Assembly (NCBI GenBank): GCA_030068075.1
Contig: CM057843.1
Span: forward strand, 42,415,832 to 42,479,831
Length of the DNA stretch: 64,000 nucleotides
Source of the DNA: Paguma larvata
Lineage: Eukaryota > Chordata > Mammalia > Carnivora > Viverridae
Direction of reading: 5' to 3'
Of this stretch, positions 58,314-64,000 are shown in pieces; within the stretch, counting starts at the first letter, position 1; the number at the start of each line of letters is the position of its first letter. The translations under genes and the position numbers were made by a program. Below the pieces are notes generated by a model. The model did no database searches. It saw only the letters and a list, made by a program, of their open reading frames with translations, and was not told the origin of the DNA.

Positions 58314-58437
58314 TCTTAAGCAGGCTCCACACTCAGCACAGAGCCTGATGCCGGACTCAATCCCATAACCGTGAGATCATGACCTAAACCAAAACCAAGA
58401 ATCAGATGCTCAATGAACTGAGCCATCCAGGAGCTCC
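58229..58437 (-). repeat. Carnivoran SINE with (GA)n expansion
   Basis: Reverse copy with a (GA)16 run at about 58280-58311. Confidence 0.88.
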
Positions 58438-58492
58438 AAAAAATAGAAATATATTTATATCTACGTATCTACACGCATACATGTATACATAC

Positions 58493-58768
58493 ATTTTTTA
58501 AAATGTTTATTTATTTTTGAGAGAGAGAGTATACACCAGGGAGGGACAGAGAGGGAGATAGAATGCAAAGCAGGCTCCAGGCTCTGAGCTGTCAGCATGG
58601 AGCCTGATGCAGGGAACAGAGACAGAGACAGGGGGGGAGAGAGAGAGAAGCAGGGCTCACCCGAAGCAGGGCTCGAGCTCACCTGATGTGGAACTCGAAC
58701 TCACAAACCATGAGATCATGATCTGAGCCAAAGTCAGATGCTTAATAACTGAGCCACCCAGATGCCCT
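58493..58768 (-). repeat. Felid-type SINE with internal expansion
   Basis: Reverse copy about 60-70 bp longer than its neighbours. The extra part (about 58613-58690) has a GAGACAGAGACAGG run and two GAAGCAGGGCTC units. Confidence 0.88.
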
Positions 58769-58973
58769 GTTTTTTTACGCTTATTTTTATTTATTTTGAG
58801 ATATGGAGAGCAAGCAGGGGACAGGCAGAGAGAAAGGGAGACAGAATCCCAAGCAGGCTCTGCACTGTCAGCACAGAGCCTGATGCGGGGCTCGAACTCA
58901 CAGATGGTGAGGTCAGGACCTGAGCCGAAACCAGGAGTTGGACGCTTAACTGCCTGAGCCACCGAGGCACCCC
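58769..58973 (-). repeat. Felid-type SINE
   Basis: Reverse copy directly abutting the previous one; head complement CCTGAGCCACCGAGGCACCC. Confidence 0.9.
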
Positions 58974-58982
58974 TCCACTGTG

Positions 58983-58984
<2 letters not shown>

Positions 58985-59030
<46 letters not shown>

Positions 59031-59232
59031 TGTTTATTTATTTTTGAGAGACATAGAGACAGAGTATGAGTAGGGGAAGGGCAGAGAGAGAGAGGGAGAC
59101 GCAGAATCCGAAGCAGGCTCCAGGCTCCGAGCCGTCAGCACAGAGCCCAACGCGGGGCTCGAACTCACAGACCGTGAGATCATGACCTGAGCTGAAGTCG
59201 GACGCTTAACCAACTGAGCCACCCAGATGCCC
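58985..59232 (-). repeat. Felid-type SINE with (TTTA)12 tail
   Basis: Reverse copy. TSD CCACTGTGTT is perfect at 58975-58984 and 59233-59242. The tail complement is a pure tetramer run of nearly 50 bp, likely polymorphic. Confidence 0.93.
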
Positions 59233-59574
59233 CCACTGTGTTTTTTTAAATTAATAATCAGATTTTCCCCTTGTGCTGGCAAAGATGACCATCAATAACT
59301 GCAGGCTTGTGGCTTAACAGCTGAACCACCCTAGTTAAGATGGTTTCTTTCCAAATCCCTCCAACCAGAATCACAGATACGATGTCCATTGGCCCCCTTA
59401 GGTCAAATCGCTGTACCTCTGACCAAATCTAGGTTATGTATCACTCCTAGAACCGTGGGATAGAGAGGGAGAAAGACTGATTTCCCAAATGAAAATTGGG
59501 TTGCTGTTATCACCAGAAAGGGGAGAGGATGATGGGCCGACAAAACAACGGATGTTCTTTCCCAATGATCTGTT

Positions 59575-59780
59575 TGTGATACTGTGCTGGGAGCCAGGAA
59601 ACTAAAAAAACAACATATCCAGCTCTTGTTTTTAAAGGGTTTGCAATTAGTGGGAAAGGCAGATGTACAAAAGAGCTCAAAGAGATGACTTAGAGGTAAA
59701 GCAAACTGCAATGGCAACACGCTAGCAAGGGATTAATCCCGCTTGGGGAATATGGGGACATTTAAAGGAGGAAGGTGGCT
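59575..59780 (-). repeat. L2-like fragment
   Basis: ACTGTGCTGGGAGCCAGGAA and AGGGTTTGCAATTAGTGGG fit reverse-complement L2. Diverged. Confidence 0.45.
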
Positions 59781-60754
59781 TCTAAGCCGCTATCCTAAAC
59801 ATGGGTAGGATTTCAATTAGATGTTGCTAGAGACCTGAGACAGTATTTTAGATGATTTTTGTGTCACCAGAGCCTACCAGTGTCTCAAATACAATCACAG
59901 TGGTTAATGGTTATTTGGTGGAAAATATAAGAAAAAAGACATTGGCCAATAGGGAAAAGGAGCTTACATCGGAAGGCTGCCAAGATATCCCGTGGACTCC
60001 AAGGAAATCACTGAACCACTAAGTTAGGAAGAAGAGGCATCAGGGCATCTCCAGGGACTTCTGAGAGGAAGTTGATGGATAGCCCATTCTAACATGATGA
60101 CATTAATGGAACTCAGCTCTAAGGGCTCCCAGGTTCTATGCCTCACAGTTTCAAATTCTAGATTCCTGGCAAAGAAAATCTGATTAAGGCAATTAACATC
60201 AGTGTTCATCCTGGATTTCATCATCTATGGCCAGGAGGACAGGATCATGTAATACAGACGTGGCTGAAAGGACCCATTTCAGTATGCGATTGCAGAGTGG
60301 GGAGACAGGAGCAAGCCCCAGGAAAGGAGGACTTGTCGAGAGGCAGGCAGGACCCAAGAGATAGCTATTAACATAGTAGGTACTTCAGAAAGTGGCAATT
60401 AAATGAAAGCAGTGATGTGGGACAGGGAAAGTTCTCCAGGCAAAGGGAACAGGGTGCGGAAAGGCAGAGAGGCAGGAAAGGGGTAGGCATAACCAAAGAA
60501 CAGTTAATAGCATTATGGAATGTTGAGAACTAAAAGGGGTTTTGTTTTATAGATGAGGCAACGGAAAGAAGCATTTTACAGAGGAAGTTCCTGCAGACCC
60601 AGGAGATAAAAGTAATTTATCTGCACCTAATAAGACTAGAACGCAAAAGAGTTGTCAGAAGAGAGGTGTTCCTTGAGGTGCTAGGAATAGATGAGTTTGC
60701 CAAGGGAGAGGGGTCAGGGGGAGAAGAGGATGGAATTTAGAATTAGAGGCAGGA

Positions 60755-60961
60755 GCGCCTGGGTGGCTCAGTTGGTTAAGCGTCCAACTCTTGATTTCAG
60801 TTCAGGTCATGGTCTCATGGTTCGTGAGTTCAAGTCCCCGTGTAGGGCTCCACACTGACAGGGCGGAGCCTGCTTGGGATTCTCTCTCTCTCTCTTTCTC
60901 TCTCTGCCCCTCCCATGCTTTCTCTCTCTCTCTCTCAAAATAAATAAATAAACTTAAAAAA
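60755..60961 (+). repeat. Felid-type SINE
   Basis: Forward copy. TSD AATTAGAGGCAGGAG / AATTAAAGGCAGAAG. Confidence 0.93.
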
Positions 60962-61514
60962 AATTAAAGGCAGAAGTGTGCAGCTTTAGGAAGTCGTGGG
61001 GATGGTGGGGGAAGCAGTAAAGTGGACCACGGATGGTCAGAGAGGGAAAAGGCCATCTCGTTGGGTACAGGCATTTCACAAACATTATCTCAGGTCATTC
61101 TGATGGGTATTGGCTATCCCTCTGCTCAGAAAAGTTCCTGCCCTTTCCTTCCGGGGCTGTGTCTGTGCTGGGTGACCAGGACCCCTACCCCCGTTCACAG
61201 ATGCCTGGTCAAGATGGGTATCTGGTCCTTTCTGGGCCAATGAAATCCTCTCTGCCAGCCATTTAGAATTTTGAGCCGACAGCCACAGAGACCGAACATT
61301 TTTAGCAGCAACCTCAAGTCATAACGAAGGCAAGGCAGAGCTTTAGGGAGATGTTCTACAAAAACTCCCTCTGGTGAGGTTCCTGAAATCACTCTTCCCG
61401 AGGTGTGGTGGTTCAACTCTTTATTGGAATTGGGGAGCAGTCTCGGTTTCCTTCTGATAAGTCTCTCCGATTTTGTGATATTTTATTTTGCATAAGATAA
61501 TAGTAGCTAATGTA

Positions 61515-61690
61515 TATTAAGGGGTTGGAATGAGCCGGATGCTGTATTGAATGCTTTGCATGTTACCTCATCTAATCATCATAACAACCTATGAGGGACA
61601 TGTTTTCTCGTAGTTCCTATTTCATTGATGAGGGCACTGAGTCTCAGAGAGGTTAAGCAACCAGCTCAGGGTCACATTGCTGCATAGGGG
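61515..61690 (-). repeat. MIR
   Basis: ACCTCATCTAATCATCATAA, CTGAGTCTCAGAGAGGTTAA and AACCAGCTCAGGGTCAC are reverse-complement MIR. Confidence 0.8.
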
Positions 61691-61783
61691 GGTGGCTGAG
61701 CAGTGGACCCCGCCAGGATCTGGCTTTTATCTGCCATGCTTCACAGTTAACTTGAGAGTATCTTCCAATCAAAACCATTTTAT

Positions 61784-61904
61784 TTTATTTACTTAAACAT
61801 ATTTTATTTTCTCTTAAGTAACCTCTACACCCCACGTGGGGCTCAAACCCACAACCCTGAGATCAAGAGTCACGTGCTCCACCAACTGAGCCAGCCAGGT
61901 GCCC
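61784..61904 (-). repeat. Short tRNA-only carnivoran SINE
   Basis: Reverse copy. TSD ATCAAAACCATTTTA / ATCAAAAACATTTTA. Confidence 0.92.
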
Positions 61905-61949
61905 ATCAAAAACATTTTAATGCAAACCAACCAAGGTCAGAAGTATGTT

Positions 61950-62070
61950 CTCTATTTGATGCGGGTGCTGAGGCTCAGAGAGGGTAAGGAACTTGCCCAG
62001 GGCTGCACAGTTTATTCTGTGTCAAAGCCAGGATTCAAACCCAGCGCGTCTCGCTTCAGCTCCATTAGCT
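61950..62070 (-). repeat. MIR fragment
   Basis: CTGAGGCTCAGAGAGGGTAA, GGAACTTGCCCAGGGCTGC and GCCAGGATTCAAACCCAGCG. Confidence 0.75.
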
Positions 62071-62464
62071 TTCTAGTTAATGCGATGGCTTCTGTTGACA
62101 GCTGCAATGGTCAAGGGAGGCAAGTATGTCTAGCAGAGAGGAGGAGACACGGCATATAGTACCACATTCTATAGCAAAGTTAAATAAAATGACAAAAAGA
62201 AGACATTAGCTTTGATGAAGAGGAGATGCTTGGTGGCCCTCAAGAGCACAGTCCTGTGGAGAAAGAGGGCAGAAGCCACTTTGGCAGAACAAGTTGTGGT
62301 GGGGACATGGGGGCCATGACGGGAAAGACTGGTAACTTGAGGGTCAAGATAGGAAAGGAGGAATATCTTCAGAGACAAAAGTGAAGAATAAGTGGAGAAG
62401 GTCAGGAAGGAGAAGAGAATTAATAAAACGCAGAGAGGGGAAGAGTGGGACCAAGAGCACTTCC

Positions 62465-62960
62465 ATTTGTTCAATAAGTACTTACTGAGCACCTACTAGG
62501 TGCCCAGCACTGGGGAGACAAAGGAGCAGCAAACAGGTTAGATCTGTTTTCCTGGAACTGACAGAGAAGAGACTGTATACAGATAAATAAAACGAGGAGT
62601 ATGATTAGAGTTCCAAAGGAAACAGCACATAAAGATAGTGATTAACATGCTGGGAGCAACCATAGGTGGGAGTAGTTAGACAAAGCCTCTCTAAGCGAGT
62701 GAGACCAGTAGGGTGAGGAGGAACTAGCTGTGCCAAAGCTGGAAAAGGAACAAGAATGGCATATGCAAAGGCCCTGAGGTGGGAAATGGACTAGCTGGAA
62801 TTTAGTGGGCAAGAGGAAGGTTGGTGGGATAGGCAGGGCCTTGACAGGGATAAGAAAAAGCAGAACTCCTTTGTCCTAAACCCCATGGGAAGCCCCTGAA
62901 GGGATAGAATGACATGAATGATGTCTTAAGCCGCATAGGGAAAGAACTTAGCCTTGAAAA
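62465..62960 (-). repeat. L2
   Basis: ACTGAGCACCTACTAGGTGC, CCAGCACTGGGGAGACAAAG and further left-end words such as GCAAAGGCCCTGAGGTGGG match reverse-complement L2 over about 500 bp. Confidence 0.7.
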
Positions 62961-63022
62961 TATTGGGGAGGGAGGACTGTCCTTCAGACAGGAGGAAAGA
63001 GAGATGCTCTTCCTTCTTATTT

Positions 63023-63215
63023 AAAAAAATTTTTTAATGTTTTTATTCATTTTTGAGAGCAGGAGAGACAAAGCATGAGTGGGGGAGGGTCAGAGAGAGA
63101 GAGGGAGACACAGAATCTGAAGCAGGCTCCAGGCCCTGAGCTGACAGCACAGAGCCCAATGCAGGGCTCGAACTCACAGACTTTGAGATCATGACCTGAG
63201 CCGAAGTTGGACACT
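63023..63215 (-). repeat. 5'-truncated felid-type SINE (first half of a dimer)
   Basis: Reverse copy complete from tail to GAAGTTGGACAC; the tRNA head is missing and the next SINE begins at once. Confidence 0.93.
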
Positions 63216-63437
63216 TTTTTTTTTTTTAATTTTTAACGTTTATTTATTTTTGAGAGACAGAGAGACAGAGTGTGAGCAGGGTAGGGGCAGACAGAGAGGG
63301 AGACACAGAATCCAAAGCAGACTCCAGGCTCTGGGCCGTCAGCACAGAGCCCGATGTGGGGCTTGAACTCATAAGTGGTGAGATCATGACCTGTGCCGAA
63401 GTCAGACACTCAACCGACTGAGCCACCCAGGCGCCCC
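63216..63437 (-). repeat. Felid-type SINE (second half of a dimer)
   Basis: Complete reverse copy ending in the head complement CTGAGCCACCCAGGCGCCCC. The TSD brackets the pair, not this copy alone: CTCTTCCTTCTTATTT at 63007-63022 and CTCTTCCCTCTTATTT at 63437-63452. Confidence 0.93.
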
Positions 63438-63769
63438 TCTTCCCTCTTATTTGAGTGAGGGGGAGTTGGGCAGTCCTGGTGAGCCTTTCTGTTGCCAAGC
63501 CCCACCGGGATTCCATCACACACACAAATTGCTCCGTGCCCGCTTTGGTCACTGCGGTGACTTGCCACCCATTTACCACCCCCAAGATTCTTGTCTAAAT
63601 CTCTTCTTTGCCATGCCTTCTTCTTGATTTAGAGTTTAACTGCTAATTCTTCCAGGGAAGAGGGAGCAAACGAAGTTTCTAGAACTTTACAAAGTTCTGA
63701 TCAGTCTCAGTTCCTGATCTAGCTTATAGTTCCTGAGTCTCTCTGAAGAGATAAATGGAAACTTATCCT

Positions 63770-64000
63770 ACCTACCCATCGCTATGTAATGAACCACCGC
63801 AAAACTTACTGGCTTAAAACAACGACAACATTTATTTTGCTCTTGAATTTGTAATCTGTGGAAGGCTCAGTAAAGATGACTCACCTTGGCCTCTGTTGGG
63901 GTGGCTTGAAAGATGGGGGGCTGGTATCCCCCGAAGGCCGGCTCCACTCATCACTGATGCCTGCTGTCAGTTGGGCCTTAGCTGGACTGTTGGCTAGAAC
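63770..64000. repeat. Ancient dispersed repeat, family not assigned
   Basis: CTATGTAATGAACCACCGCA, AACTTACTGGCTTAAAACAA and AACATTTATTTTGCTC are words of a common old mammalian repeat; it runs off the window edge. Confidence 0.5.

Larger units (their letters stand above)
56076..64000. other. Intergenic region downstream of CAVIN1
   Basis: About 7.9 kb of SINEs, MIR and L2 relics with no supported gene. In human the next gene on this side is STAT3; none of its exons is seen. Between 56.5 and 57.95 kb and between 59.25 and 60.7 kb the DNA is mostly unique or very old. Confidence 0.65.

Noticed and set aside
56076..64000. STAT3 first exon or promoter
   Set aside because: STAT3 follows CAVIN1 in human, but no CpG island or STAT3-like coding exon is seen before the right edge.

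Overview
This window is mammalian nuclear DNA, almost certainly from a cat-like carnivoran (Feliformia, most likely a felid). About fifty copies of tRNA-derived carnivoran SINEs lie on both strands. Most are the roughly 200 bp type with a pyrimidine-rich centre and an A-rich tail, typical of felids; the rest are a short tRNA-only type of about 100 bp. Many still carry target-site duplications (TSDs). Around them lie L1 3' ends, L2, MIR, a MER5-like element and a Tigger-like DNA transposon.

Two protein-coding genes are visible, head to head. On the minus strand (about 25,340 down to the left edge) is the 5' part of ATP6V0A1, subunit a1 of the vacuolar proton pump. It has a non-coding first exon in a CpG island and six coding exons giving residues 1-211, or 218 with an alternative splice acceptor; the rest of the gene lies left of base 1. 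On the plus strand (about 42,900 to 56,075) is complete CAVIN1 (PTRF), the caveolar coat protein: two coding exons (157 + 233 = 390 residues), a 10 kb intron and a 1.8 kb 3' UTR ending at an AATAAA. The order ATP6V0A1-CAVIN1 matches the human 17q21 neighbourhood, where STAT3 comes next. No STAT3 exon is seen before the right edge.

Layout: 1-25.3 kb, ATP6V0A1 exons, introns and promoter; 25.4-42.6 kb, repeat-rich intergenic DNA; 42.6-56.1 kb, CAVIN1; 56.1-64 kb, repeat-rich intergenic DNA.

The most interesting signal is inside the CAVIN1 intron. At 48,898-49,107 a strong splice acceptor opens a 69-codon frame in the same phase as exon 1. The frame contains diverged 27-bp coding repeats and ends in a stop, so it looks like an alternative terminal exon giving a 226-residue cavin-1 without the usual C-terminal half. 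Other notable signals are a perfect 71-bp inverted duplication joined exactly to a second copied segment (28.8/29.4 kb), a 21-nt exact match between a SINE's internal insertion and DNA 1 kb away, two SINEs inserted one after another at the same target, a SINE dimer, and two outward-pointing CTCF-like motifs around the CAVIN1 promoter.
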